Positions 42,457 to 51,348 of a DNA stretch of 64,000 bases are shown one piece after another. Source of the DNA: an uncultured Spirochaetaceae bacterium (lineage in GTDB: Bacteria; Spirochaetota; Spirochaetia; Sphaerochaetales; Sphaerochaetaceae); the NCBI GenBank assembly GCA_944389075.1, contig CALXLA010000002.1, positions 17,664 to 81,663 of the forward strand. The letters are read 5' to 3'. The first letter of the stretch is position 1, and every line of letters starts with the position of its first letter. Under the pieces are notes generated by a model that saw only the letters and a list, made by a program, of their open reading frames with translations, made no database searches and had not been told where the DNA came from. The position numbers and the translations under genes were made by a program.

Positions 42457-45333
42457 ATGGAAATCAGATGTAAACTCAATGGAAGGAATGCGATACTGAA
42501 AGGCCGAGAAGATGAAAGGCTCCGCAATGTGCTCTATCGTTATGGATGCACCTCAGTCAGGGACAGCGATGATGCCGAGGGTTTCACAGGTTCCGATACC
42601 ATAATCTTCAATGGCTCATTGATGTACTCTAATCTGATTCCGCTGTGCAGGGCGGAGAATGCCGAGATCCTTACAGCTGAAAGTCTTATGAACGGAAGGG
42701 AAATCAATGATGTCCAGGAGGCAATGATTGCCGCAGGAGTTGTCCAGAGCGCATACAACTCTCCTGCGATGGCGCTTGTCCTCACATATCTTCTCAGGAT
42801 CAAGCCAGAGGCAGATAAGAATGATGTCAGGAGATTCCTTTCCGGCATGTTCATCCGTGATGCTGGCTATGAGAACTTCTATCTGGCAGTGAAGCTTGTG
42901 CAGGAGAAGAGGAAGTATGGCTCCTACAGGAGCGAGATCGCCCCATCGTTCAGACCTGAGCTTTCCGTGATTGGAAAGCCGTCCGGGAAGATAGATGGAA
43001 AAGCGCTTGTCTCCGGTGAGAAGCTGTTTGTTGAGGACAGGGTGACTCCGGACAGCTATGTGCTTCATGTGCTCCGTTCTCCATTTGCCCATGCATGGGT
43101 CAGATCCATCGATACATCAAAGGCGGAGGCACTTGATGGCGTTGAGGCAGTCTATACTGCATTCAATATCCCGGATGTCTATTACATGCAGGCGGGACAG
43201 GGCAATCCTGAGCCATCTCCATATGACAGGAAGCTGATAAACCGCAAGGTGAGGCATCAGGGGGACAGGGTCGCTGCGATTGTTGCCTGCGACGAGGAGA
43301 CAGCCATGAAGGCTGCATCCCTTATTGATGTCGTATACGAGCCACTTGAGCCAGTCCTCTCTGTGGAGGATGCGATGGCGGAGGGAGCGCCTCTTGTCCA
43401 TAATGGTGTTGTCGAGTATGTCTCAGGAGCTCCTGAGAATCTGGATGAATACAACAAGAGTGCTGACAGGAATGAGGAGAAAGTGATCTATCAGTTCCCT
43501 CTCCATGGCGATATACATAAGAATATCGCAGCAGCGGCACATGGCGGTATAGGTGATGTCGAGAAGGGCTTTGCTGAAGCTGATGCCATTGTCGATGAGA
43601 CATACCGCACATCACAGCCTCAGTGCACGCCTCTTGAGCCTCATGTCTGCTTCGGGCACATAGAGAATGGAAGGCTTGTGCTGAATGCATCAACACAGGT
43701 CCCTTATCATGTGAGGCGCATCGTTGCCAGAGTCTGTCAGATTCCTGAGCACAAGGTCCATGTGATAAAGGAGAAGGTCGGCGGAGGCTATGGCTCCAAA
43801 CAGGATATTCTTGTTGAGGATCTTCTTGGTTTCTGTGTGTGGAAGACAGGCAAGCCTATCTATTACAGGAATACAAGAGCAGAGGAATTCTATGCCAACT
43901 CAACCCGACATCCTATGAGGATACGTGTGAAGATGGGCGGAAAGAGGGATGGCACGATCACCGCAATCTATATGGATGTAAGGGCAAATACAGGACCTTA
44001 CGGCAATCACTGCCTGACAGTTCCGATGAATGCCTCTTCAAAGACGCTTCCGCTTTTCAAGGTCGATAACATGTACTACGACCTCATAACCTACTATACC
44101 AACTGTCCTCCTGCCGGTGCTTATCAGGGATATGGAGCTCCTAAGGGATATTTTGCCATAGGCTCTGCTCTGGGTGAGCTTGCCATGAAGCTCGGCATTG
44201 ATCCTCTTGAGATGGCCAAGAAGAATATGGTAGAGGAAGGTTACATGCTTGAGATCCTCAGGGGGCTTGGAGAAGGAAGGGAAGGTGCTGTCGTACCTGT
44301 AGGTTCCTGCGGACTGGCCCAGGCTCTCGATAAGGGTGCTGAGATGATCGGCTGGGGACACAAGGAGGAATCTGAAGATCCTGACTGGAAGATCGGAAAG
44401 GGCTTCGCGATGATACAGCAGGGCTCAGGACTTCCGGGTCTTGATCACTCCAACTGCCAGGTGAAGCTTCTGACAGATGGCACATTCGTAGTGCTTTCAG
44501 GTGGTGCCGATCTCGGAACAGGTCTTGATACAATCTCTGCAAAATGCGTATCTGAGATTCTCAAGGTTCCTATGGAGAATGTATCTGTGGTCTCCGGTGA
44601 TACGGACAGCTGTCTTTTCGATACCGGCGCATATGCATCATCAGGCACATATTTTTCTGCGAATGCATCGCTCAATGCTGCAAAGGACCTGAAGAAGAAG
44701 ATGCTTCAGGAAGCTGCTCTCCAGCTTAATGAGAATGAAGAGGATCTTGAGCTCAGGAGTCCGGGGCTTATCTATTCGACGAAGACTAAGAGGGTTCTCA
44801 GCTACTATGAGCTTTCGCATACTGCGACATCCGGTTCCGGCCGCGGTGCCCTTATCGGGACAGGTTCCTTCACTACGCCGAATTTCGCGATTCCGTATGG
44901 TGCCCATTTCGCGCAGGTTGCCGTCAATGTTAAGACAGGAGAGATAAAGGTACAGAAGTTCTATGCGCTTCAGGATGCAGGAACTCCTATCAATCCTGAG
45001 CTTGCTATGTGCCAGATGTACGGCGCTGTAATGAAGAGCATAGGCCATACGCTCTATGAGGATCTTGCTCTCGACAAGGATGGCAGATGCCTTACGACTA
45101 CATTCACTGATTATGGAGTTCCGATGATACAGGAAGCCCCTGAGGACTTCAGGAGCGTTCTCATAGATATCAATGACGAGTATGGCCCATTCGGCGCGAA
45201 GTCGATTTCGGAGATTGCCTGCAATGGTGCGGCTCCTGCGATTGCAATGGCTATTGCGGATGCAACAGGCGTATGGGTCAGAAGCTGGCCGATAACAGGC
45301 GAGAAGATACTCAGAGAGCTTGGGCGCTTCTAG
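42457..45333 (+). CDS. xdhD: Selenium-dependent molybdenum hydroxylase catalytic subunit (XdhD-like)
   Basis: This 958-residue fusion (E. coli XdhD about 956) carries an N-terminal ferredoxin-like domain (about 1-160) plus the two molybdopterin-binding domains. The N-terminal part keeps the fold pattern (LYRYGCTSVRDSDDAEGFTG, VGVV-like AAGVVQSAYNSPAMALVLTYLL) but lacks the cysteines needed for [2Fe-2S] clusters. The catalytic part has KEKVGGGYGSKQDI near 440, GAYQGYGAPKGYFAIG near 555, GGADLGTGLDT near 685 and FGAKSISEIACNGAAPAI near the end. The neighbours selD, yqeB and yqeC place it in the labile-selenium class. Confidence 0.92.
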   Translation: MEIRCKLNGRNAILKGREDERLRNVLYRYGCTSVRDSDDAEGFTGSDTIIFNGSLMYSNLIPLCRAENAEILTAESLMNGREINDVQEAMIAAGVVQSAYNSPAMALVLTYLLRIKPEADKNDVRRFLSGMFIRDAGYENFYLAVKLVQEKRKYGSYRSEIAPSFRPELSVIGKPSGKIDGKALVSGEKLFVEDRVTPDSYVLHVLRSPFAHAWVRSIDTSKAEALDGVEAVYTAFNIPDVYYMQAGQGNPEPSPYDRKLINRKVRHQGDRVAAIVACDEETAMKAASLIDVVYEPLEPVLSVEDAMAEGAPLVHNGVVEYVSGAPENLDEYNKSADRNEEKVIYQFPLHGDIHKNIAAAAHGGIGDVEKGFAEADAIVDETYRTSQPQCTPLEPHVCFGHIENGRLVLNASTQVPYHVRRIVARVCQIPEHKVHVIKEKVGGGYGSKQDILVEDLLGFCVWKTGKPIYYRNTRAEEFYANSTRHPMRIRVKMGGKRDGTITAIYMDVRANTGPYGNHCLTVPMNASSKTLPLFKVDNMYYDLITYYTNCPPAGAYQGYGAPKGYFAIGSALGELAMKLGIDPLEMAKKNMVEEGYMLEILRGLGEGREGAVVPVGSCGLAQALDKGAEMIGWGHKEESEDPDWKIGKGFAMIQQGSGLPGLDHSNCQVKLLTDGTFVVLSGGADLGTGLDTISAKCVSEILKVPMENVSVVSGDTDSCLFDTGAYASSGTYFSANASLNAAKDLKKKMLQEAALQLNENEEDLELRSPGLIYSTKTKRVLSYYELSHTATSGSGRGALIGTGSFTTPNFAIPYGAHFAQVAVNVKTGEIKVQKFYALQDAGTPINPELAMCQMYGAVMKSIGHTLYEDLALDKDGRCLTTTFTDYGVPMIQEAPEDFRSVLIDINDEYGPFGAKSISEIACNGAAPAIAMAIADATGVWVRSWPITGEKILRELGRF

Positions 45334-46246
45334 GCCTGACTGCCGAGAAAAGGACTTTGAGGACACCGCCACAGATCATGGCGGTGTTTCCTCCTTCTCT
45401 CAGGTCATACTCCGCAACGTACAGGGATTCACCTGAGGAAAGCATTTTCCTTGCCTTGTCTTCGGCAATCTTCTCAAGCGCACCGCCTCCGATTGTGGAG
45501 TATGTGCGCTTTTCAGTTACGAACATGGTCGCTCCCACTTCCTGAGGACTTGAACCATCTTTTGATATGATCCTCACTTCGATTCCTTCGTTTCTGGACA
45601 TGATATCGAGAAGTTCCGTATTGATCTGCACAGCTTTCCTGTCCTTGCGGATCTCTGAGATTATCTCAGCCATTATCGAGACGGCGATCTCTTCGGGAGT
45701 GACAGCATTTATGCTCAGTCCGATAGGCGCATGGACATGCTTCAGTACTTCATCTGAAAAACCTTCCTGCCTTAGGATGCTGAACTGTGCCTCGACTTTT
45801 CTTTTAGAGCCTATCATGCCTATATACATCGCATTATGGTCAAGCGCGTATCTCAGGCATTCAAGGTCATAGCTATGTCCATGAGTGAATATGATATAGC
45901 AGGGGAATGGATGGTATTCCTTTGAGAGAAGCTCCGGGAAGGAAGCCGTATGGCATTCAGCGCCAGGGAATCTCTCTTCCGTCGCAAGTTCTGTCCTGTC
46001 ATCAAGGATGATTGTCCTGATGCCGCAGAGCGCCGCAATGCTGTGGAGAGCCTTTCCTACGTGTCCTGCGCCGAACATGACGAAAACAGGCTCTGCCGTG
46101 ATTGTCTCGGAGACATCATAGGATGAATCTTCTCCTGATAGGAGCTTCCCTTCCTGCCATATTGATGTCATACCTGATATAGATGATGTATGGCGTTCGA
46201 CAGTACCGTTTTTCAATGCATCGAGCAAAACAGAGTAATCGATCAT
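45311..46246 (-). CDS. XdhC/CoxI-family maturation factor with swapped domain order
   Basis: This 311-residue factor is of the type that inserts sulfur or selenium into the molybdenum cofactor and hands it to hydroxylases. The Rossmann (XdhC_C) part comes first: FGAGHVGKALHSIAAL near 55 and MYIGMIGSKRKVEAQ near 140. The XdhC_CoxI part comes last: SKDGSSPQEVGATMFV near 230, TIGGGALEKIA and AMICGGVLKVLF near 295. Most family members have the opposite order. The stop overlaps the convergent xdhD end by 23 nt, and the start overlaps the aminotransferase stop (ATGA). Confidence 0.87.
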   Translation of the reverse strand: MIDYSVLLDALKNGTVERHTSSISGMTSIWQEGKLLSGEDSSYDVSETITAEPVFVMFGAGHVGKALHSIAALCGIRTIILDDRTELATEERFPGAECHTASFPELLSKEYHPFPCYIIFTHGHSYDLECLRYALDHNAMYIGMIGSKRKVEAQFSILRQEGFSDEVLKHVHAPIGLSINAVTPEEIAVSIMAEIISEIRKDRKAVQINTELLDIMSRNEGIEVRIISKDGSSPQEVGATMFVTEKRTYSTIGGGALEKIAEDKARKMLSSGESLYVAEYDLREGGNTAMICGGVLKVLFSAVRPRSAQAL

Positions 46247-47379
46247 CCGAGGATCTCCTTCAGCGCAGATAATGCGCTATCTATCTCATCATCTGTAGTG
46301 AAAGCCCCTGGGGATATCCTGAGCGTCCCTGTCGGAAATGTGCCGATTGCCTTGTGTGCTGAAGGCGAGCAGTGGAGCCCGACTCTTGTCTCTATCCCAT
46401 ATCTTGATGACAGACTTGCGGCAATATCCGCGATATCCATCTTGTCAGAAACGATAGAGACCACAGCTGTCCTTTCTTTTTCAGGTGAGGGACCTTTTAT
46501 CTGTATTCCATTGATTCTTTCAAGACCTGTATAGAGTCGTTCAAAGGCTTTCCGTTCTTTTTCTCTTATCCTTCCGATATTCTCTTTCACATAACTTACT
46601 GCCCATTCAAGACCGACGAGACCTGTGACATTCTCAGTTCCTGCTGTAAGTCTGTCCGGAAGATAGTGCGGCACATCCTCCCAGTCGCTTTCGCTTCCTG
46701 TTCCTCCCGTTACAAGCGGTGCGAATGATTCAGCAATATCGCGGCGGAGTATCATGCCTCCTGTTCCCTGCGGACCGAGAAGTCCTTTGTGACCTGTGAA
46801 GCATATTGCGGCGGCATTCAGTTTCATCATATCTATCGGTACGATAGGTGTTGCCTGCGCTGCATCGATTATCAATGGTATATGGTATTTCCTGGCTTCT
46901 TCTGCCATGGGGCCAAGATCCTGCACAGCTCCTGTCACATTGGATGCGGCATTTACGATGATTGCACAGATGTCCGGAGAGATGACCGATGACAGGCTGT
47001 CATAGCAGATGAAGCCTTCTTTGTCGGATGGAAGCTTTATTATATCCGCACCGCACTGATTGAGCGGCCTCATCACTGAATTGTGCTCATTGGATGATGT
47101 TATGACTTTGCTTCCTTTCCTTACGAAGTTCTTTATGACAGCATTCAGAGCTTCCGTGACATTTGCCGTGAATGCGATTGTCTCATGATAAGGACATCCA
47201 TAAAGTCCAGCAATCATAGCTCTGAGATTATCCACAGAGGAGAAGACCATTTCTTCAAGCGGACTGTCTGTCCTGTAGAGGTTCACGACCTCCTCGTCGA
47301 GATATCGTCTTATCCTGTCCGATATTCCCGGAGCTTTCGGAAATGATGTAGCAGCATTGTCGAGATAGATCCTGTGCAT
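46243..47379 (-). CDS. Class V aminotransferase, cysteine desulfurase/selenocysteine lyase-like (EF2568 family)
   Basis: This 378-residue PLP enzyme has YLDNAATSFPKAP at the N-terminus, ITSSNEHNSVMRPL, IIDAAQATPIVPIDM, the PLP lysine in FTGHKGLLGPQGTGG near 207, and the loop cysteine in VGLHCSPSAHK near 350. The family member EF2568 sits in the Enterococcus faecalis selenium-dependent hydroxylase locus. It may deliver sulfur or selenium to the hydroxylase cofactor. The start has no Shine-Dalgarno and lies 6 nt after a TGG-TAAAAT box. Confidence 0.88.
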   Translation of the reverse strand: MHRIYLDNAATSFPKAPGISDRIRRYLDEEVVNLYRTDSPLEEMVFSSVDNLRAMIAGLYGCPYHETIAFTANVTEALNAVIKNFVRKGSKVITSSNEHNSVMRPLNQCGADIIKLPSDKEGFICYDSLSSVISPDICAIIVNAASNVTGAVQDLGPMAEEARKYHIPLIIDAAQATPIVPIDMMKLNAAAICFTGHKGLLGPQGTGGMILRRDIAESFAPLVTGGTGSESDWEDVPHYLPDRLTAGTENVTGLVGLEWAVSYVKENIGRIREKERKAFERLYTGLERINGIQIKGPSPEKERTAVVSIVSDKMDIADIAASLSSRYGIETRVGLHCSPSAHKAIGTFPTGTLRISPGAFTTDDEIDSALSALKEILG

Positions 47380-47385
47380 GCAGCT

Positions 47386-47394
47386 ATTTTACCA
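47386..47394 (-). promoter_or_regulatory. Extended -10 before the aminotransferase gene
   Basis: Minus-strand TGG-TAAAAT (47394-47386) is followed by 6 nt and the ATG at 47379. No strong -35. It is paired with the divergent yedE promoter in a 59-nt gap. Confidence 0.55.
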
Positions 47395-47403
47395 TATTTT
47401 CCA

Positions 47404-47432
47404 TTGTTTAATGAGTTGGCTAATGGTAGGAT
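47404..47432 (+). promoter_or_regulatory. Promoter of yedE, placed for leaderless transcription
   Basis: TTGTTT (47404-47409), 17 nt, extended TGG-TAGGAT (-10 at 47427-47432). ATG 47439 follows after 6 nt. No proper Shine-Dalgarno. Confidence 0.6.
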
Positions 47433-47438
47433 GTCATC

Positions 47439-48494
47439 ATGAGCGACAAAATAAGAGTAGCGGCAGCCGGTATTGTGATCGGCTTGTCTGCAGTATTGCT
47501 TGTCAGTTTCGGCAATCCTCAGAATATGGGGTTCTGCATCGCATGTTTCATCAGGGATAGCGTAGGAGCCATGAAGTTCCATTCAGCACCGATTGTCCAG
47601 TATTTCAGACCAGAAATCGTAGGAATCGTTCTCGGTTCATTTGCAATCAGCGTGGTCTTCGGTGATTTCAGGCCACGTGCAGGTTCTAGTCCTGTACTGC
47701 GTTTTATCATAGGCTTCGCTGTTATGACAGGAGCATTGGTATTCCTTGGCTGTCCTCTGAGAATGGTTCTTCGTCTTGCAGGCGGAGATCTGAATGCCGT
47801 TACAGCGCTTCTAGGCTTTGTCGCCGGAATAGGAGTTGGCTGTATCTTCCTTTCCAATGGATTCTCGCTTGGCAGGGCAAAAGAGGAATCACATGCCGAA
47901 GGATCCGCTTTCCCTGCTGTCATGATTTTCCTGTTCATACTTTTCCTTGCAGTTCCATCGTTGTTCGCTTTCTCAGAATCAGGCCCAGGTTCAATGCATG
48001 CGCCTGTATGGATAGCTCTGGCTGCTGGTCTTGCTGTCGGTATCGCATCGGAGCGCACAAGGCTTTGCATGGCTGGTGGTGTCCGCGATATATTCCTTAT
48101 CCGCGACTACACGCTTCTCATAGGATTTGCCGCTATATTTGTTTCCACTCTCATTGGCAATCTTGTCACGGGCAGATTCTCACTTGGCTTAGCTGATCAG
48201 CCTGTTTCCCATAGCATGCATCTCTGGAACTTCCTCGGCATGTTTGTCGTCGGTCTCGGTTCTGTGATGCTTGGAGGATGTCCTCTCCGTCAGCTTATTC
48301 TTGCAGGAGAGGGAAATGGAGACAGTGTCATGGCGGTTCTCGGAATGGCTGCGGGTGCTGCGGTTGCCCATAACTTCTCGCTTGCATCATCTGCAGGCAC
48401 AGGTCCCGGGATAAATGGGAAGATCGCGGTTGTGATTGCTATTGTCATGCTGCTTGCTATTGCAGCGATCAAGACAGCAAGGAGGGAAGGATGA
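47439..48494 (+). CDS. yedE: YedE-type putative selenium transporter
   Basis: This 351-residue membrane protein of the YeeE/YedE family has about nine to ten spans arranged as two halves. Each half carries a conserved cysteine loop: NMGFCIACFIRD and FLGCPLRMVLRLAGGD in the first, RTRLCMAGGVRDI and LGGCPLRQLILAGEGNGD in the second. Relatives import thiosulfate or selenium compounds. Coupling to tusA (ATGA) and the nearby selD point to selenium. The region 133-165 between the halves is variable. Confidence 0.9.
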   Translation: MSDKIRVAAAGIVIGLSAVLLVSFGNPQNMGFCIACFIRDSVGAMKFHSAPIVQYFRPEIVGIVLGSFAISVVFGDFRPRAGSSPVLRFIIGFAVMTGALVFLGCPLRMVLRLAGGDLNAVTALLGFVAGIGVGCIFLSNGFSLGRAKEESHAEGSAFPAVMIFLFILFLAVPSLFAFSESGPGSMHAPVWIALAAGLAVGIASERTRLCMAGGVRDIFLIRDYTLLIGFAAIFVSTLIGNLVTGRFSLGLADQPVSHSMHLWNFLGMFVVGLGSVMLGGCPLRQLILAGEGNGDSVMAVLGMAAGAAVAHNFSLASSAGTGPGINGKIAVVIAIVMLLAIAAIKTARREG

Positions 48495-48691
48495 TTGAGG
48501 TTGACTGCAGGGGACTGAGCTGCCCTGAGCCTGTCGTGAGGACTAAGAAGGCCCTTAAGGATAATGCCGAGATCGATGTCATCGTCGATAATCGCGCATC
48601 TCTTGAGAATGTGAAGCGCTATGCTTCTGCGATGAAAAAGGCCGTTAATGCCGTACAGGAAGGTTCTGCATGGAGGATTTCGATAAGGTAG
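48491..48691 (+). CDS. TusA/SirA-like sulfur (selenium) carrier
   Basis: This 66-residue protein has the TusA fold with the persulfide-bearing cysteine in VDCRGLSCPEPVVRTKKAL (CPEP motif, Cys11). In most selenium clusters this domain is the N-terminal half of the two-domain YedF; here it is a stand-alone gene and the DsrE-like half is missing. ATGA overlap with yedE; its end overlaps the next gene by 22 nt. Confidence 0.87.
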   Translation: MIEVDCRGLSCPEPVVRTKKALKDNAEIDVIVDNRASLENVKRYASAMKKAVNAVQEGSAWRISIR

Positions 48692-48894
48692 TAACCTTCC
48701 ATACGCACTATGGGGCGCTTACGTTCAGCAGAAGATATGGCAAAGGCTGTACGCTTCGTCCTGTTCCCAGGAGCCTCTCGTCATCATGCGGGACTGCGGC
48801 TTACGTGAATGGTGATATCGCTGAAGAGTTTATCGATGATTATGTCGAGGGCATTTACATAAAGGATGGCAATGGATGGAAAAGGATAAGGTAA
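48670..48894 (+). CDS. DUF3343 putative Se/S carrier protein
   Basis: This 74-residue protein has VVTFHTHYGALTFSRRYGKG followed by RPVPRSLSSSCGTAAYV, the DUF3343 signature in which the cysteine of SSCG is the probable carrier site. It is overlapped on both sides by tusA and selD, a strong sign of joint function in selenium delivery. Confidence 0.85.
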   Translation: MEDFDKVVTFHTHYGALTFSRRYGKGCTLRPVPRSLSSSCGTAAYVNGDIAEEFIDDYVEGIYIKDGNGWKRIR

Positions 48895-49886
48895 GGCTTA
48901 CGGAGCTCGTGCATTCCTCCGGATGCAATGCGAAGCTCCCGCCAGGTGATCTTGATGCCGTACTGAAGAGTCTTCCGGTCTTTCCGAATGGCAAGCTTCT
49001 GGCAGGCTATGAGACTGCTGATGATGCATTTGTCTATGATCTGGGCAATGGCCTGTCAATGCTTCAGACTGTCGATTTCTTTCCGCCTATGGTCGATGAT
49101 CCTGTGGTATTCGGGGAGATAGCGGCAGCCAATGCGCTCTCTGATATCTATGCGATGGGCGGGGATCCTGCTGTAGCTCTCTCCATCGTATGTTTTCCAT
49201 CATGCCTTCCTCTCTCAGTCCTTCATGACATAATGCTTGGTGCGATAGGCAAGGCCAAGGAAGCGGGGTGTACGATTGCCGGTGGACATACGATTTCAGA
49301 CAGAGAGCCTAAGTTCGGCCTTGCTGTGACTGGTTTCGCGGAGAAGAGCAGGGTATGGCAGAACAAAGGTGCCGTCCCTGGAGATGTCCTGGTACTTACC
49401 AAGAAACTCGGTACCGGCATAACTATGACTGCGCTGAAAGGCGGGGAGGCCGATGAGAATAGCGTCAGCGAAGCGCTTCTATCGATGCGTACGCTTAACA
49501 GGAAGAGCAAAGAGCAGGCAGAAGCTGCAGATGTCCATGCCGCAACAGATGTCACTGGATTTTCTCTCATGGGGCATTCCTCAGAGATGGCTGCGGCAAG
49601 CGGCGTCTCGATAGTTATCGACTGGAACAGACTGCCTCTTCTTGAAGGCGTGAAATATGCTCAGTTCGGGTTTGTGCCTGAAGGCCGGTATACAAATGAG
49701 GATTACATAGGACCTGATGCAGATACATCCGCTCTCGATCAGACTGAGCGCGACATCGTATATTCCCCTGAAACATCGGGAGGCCTTCTTCTTGCTGTTC
49801 CTGAAAGCGATGCCCATCTTATCGATGGCTGGGTAATCGGAAGGGTGACGGAAAAACGCGATAAGAATGTCTTCGTAAAGAAGTGA
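48876..49886 (+). CDS. selD: Selenide, water dikinase SelD
   Basis: This 336-residue enzyme makes selenophosphate from selenide and ATP. The catalytic residue is cysteine (Cys17 in HSSGCNAKLPPGDL), not selenocysteine. Its neighbours differ from E. coli GCGCK (here G-C-N-A-K), keeping the essential lysine. Further motifs are MLQTVDFFPPMVDDP, AANALSDIYAMGG, AGGHTISDREPKFGLAVTG and TDVTGFSLMGHSSEMA. No selA, selB or tRNA-Sec is in the window, so the product may serve hydroxylase maturation rather than selenoproteins. Confidence 0.94.
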   Translation: MEKDKVRLTELVHSSGCNAKLPPGDLDAVLKSLPVFPNGKLLAGYETADDAFVYDLGNGLSMLQTVDFFPPMVDDPVVFGEIAAANALSDIYAMGGDPAVALSIVCFPSCLPLSVLHDIMLGAIGKAKEAGCTIAGGHTISDREPKFGLAVTGFAEKSRVWQNKGAVPGDVLVLTKKLGTGITMTALKGGEADENSVSEALLSMRTLNRKSKEQAEAADVHAATDVTGFSLMGHSSEMAAASGVSIVIDWNRLPLLEGVKYAQFGFVPEGRYTNEDYIGPDADTSALDQTERDIVYSPETSGGLLLAVPESDAHLIDGWVIGRVTEKRDKNVFVKK

Positions 49887-49895
49887 ACAGTTATT

Positions 49896-49917
49896 TCCCT
49901 GCTGAGATAAGCAGGGA
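49896..49917 (+). terminator. Hairpin terminator after selD
   Basis: TCCCTGCT (49896-49903) pairs with AGCAGGGA (49910-49917) around a 6-nt loop, followed by TTTCTAATATTT. Confidence 0.6.
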
Positions 49918-50018
49918 TTTCTAATATTTAGGCAGCTTTGTTTCCTATTCGTTAGGATACAATAATTTATCTTTGAATTGCCATACGGCCGTTTTTCTAT
50001 TAGTCAAGTTGGCAGATA

Positions 50019-50831
50019 TCATATATTACCGGTGTGGATGTATCTGATTCCATTGCCGCTTAAAGAGTCTCGCAGTTTTCGGATATATGCGGCTGATGAT
50101 GGAGACCTGTCTGACATGAATCTCCGCGGATAGAATGCCGTTATGTGCCAGATATCTATTCCTGCATCAACAAGCATGTCTTTCAGTTCAGCCATCATCT
50201 CTTGAGTATGAATACCTTCGATTGCCATTGTCGTCACTTCGATATGAGCGCCATATGATGAGATTCTTGCGATGCTTCGGAGGACAGGCTGGATATCCCC
50301 ATGGACATATTCTTTGTAGAAGGATGCATCTCCTTTGAGATCTATATTGTATGCATCAATCAGTGGAAGCATCCTCTCAAGAGCTTCTTCCGAAAAAGCC
50401 CCATTCGATACCATGATGGTCTTCAGGCCTTCTGCTTTTGCAATGGTTGCTATGTCAGCAGCATAATCCTGCCAGACAATCGGCTCTGTGTATGTGAAGC
50501 TTATCGAAGGAGTTTGATTCTTTATTGCTGTTTTTACAATGTCTTCCGGTGAGATGAATCTTCCTGTTTCCGGATTATCCTTCGCAATCTGATGATTCTG
50601 GCAGAAGGCGCAGTTGAATGAGCATCCTGCCATTGCGACAGAAAGCGTTTTCGTACCGGGCATGAAATGATACAGGGGTTTCTTCTCAACTGGATCAATG
50701 GCAATTGCAGAGACTTTTCCGTATGCCCTGTCCCTTATCATGCCGTTCATATTTGTTCTTGCATTGCAGTAGCCATAATAGCCTTCCTCAATGCTGCATC
50801 TGCGGAAGCAGAAGTCACAGGATGCTCTCAT
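50019..50831 (-). CDS. amrS: AmmeMemoRadiSam radical SAM enzyme AmrS
   Basis: This 270-residue radical SAM protein has an N-terminal CDFCFRRC segment and GYCNART, then the SAM-cluster motif AGCSFNCAFCQNHQI. SFTYTEPIVWQDYA and DAYNIDLKGDASFY follow, as in PflA-like AmrS proteins. ATG 50831 follows GGAGG and overlaps amrA by 17 nt; the longer open frame reads through amrA. The three-gene Amr system is conserved but has no assigned substrate. Confidence 0.9.
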   Translation of the reverse strand: MRASCDFCFRRCSIEEGYYGYCNARTNMNGMIRDRAYGKVSAIAIDPVEKKPLYHFMPGTKTLSVAMAGCSFNCAFCQNHQIAKDNPETGRFISPEDIVKTAIKNQTPSISFTYTEPIVWQDYAADIATIAKAEGLKTIMVSNGAFSEEALERMLPLIDAYNIDLKGDASFYKEYVHGDIQPVLRSIARISSYGAHIEVTTMAIEGIHTQEMMAELKDMLVDAGIDIWHITAFYPRRFMSDRSPSSAAYIRKLRDSLSGNGIRYIHTGNI

Positions 50832-51348
50832 CGAACACCTCCGCCCGGAATGTCCTGAATTCAGCATCTTCCTGTTTCCAGCTATCAGGAGGCAGGCCTG
50901 CTTTTCTGGAAAGAGCAGAAAGCATCTCTTCCTTTGTCCATCCGGTTTCTTCAGCTACTTGCGGAAGGAATACAGACCTCCTTGTGCCGACAGTCATATA
51001 TATACCATCGCGTCCGGGCACGAATTCATCCAGTGTTCTGATCTTTTCAGGTTTTGTCAGCAATGAAATGGAGATCGTGCATTCGTCCAGTTCTACTGGA
51101 GATAACGGAGGGAAGCGTGGATCAGAGAATGCTGCTTCTCTCGCGAGGTCCGCAATCATCTGTTCAAGAGGCTCTATGTCTTCCATGAATCCTGTGCATC
51201 CTCTGAGGTTGTTATTGATCTTCAGCGTCACGAATGCGCCATTGTTCTCTGTACCATCATCCTGGATGCTGTCTTTTCTCCCATTGAATGCACTCCTGAT
51301 GGATTCTCTTGCTATCATGAGAAGCTGTTTCTTCTTATCATCTGTCAT
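50815..51348 (-). CDS. amrA: AmmeMemoRadiSam protein A (AMMECR1 domain)
   Basis: This 177-residue AMMECR1-fold protein has GAFVTLKINNNLRGCTGF near 38 (LRGCTG is the family hallmark), AFSDPRFPPLSPVELDEC and SVFLPQVAEETGWTKEEML. ATG 51348 follows GGAGG inside the amrB tail (11-nt overlap). It sits between amrB and amrS, the standard partners. Confidence 0.9.
   Translation of the reverse strand: MTDDKKKQLLMIARESIRSAFNGRKDSIQDDGTENNGAFVTLKINNNLRGCTGFMEDIEPLEQMIADLAREAAFSDPRFPPLSPVELDECTISISLLTKPEKIRTLDEFVPGRDGIYMTVGTRRSVFLPQVAEETGWTKEEMLSALSRKAGLPPDSWKQEDAEFRTFRAEVFDESIL

Noticed and set aside
48876..48930. Selenocysteine at the SelD active site
   Set aside because: The codon is TGC at 48924-48926 (cysteine); there is no in-frame TGA.
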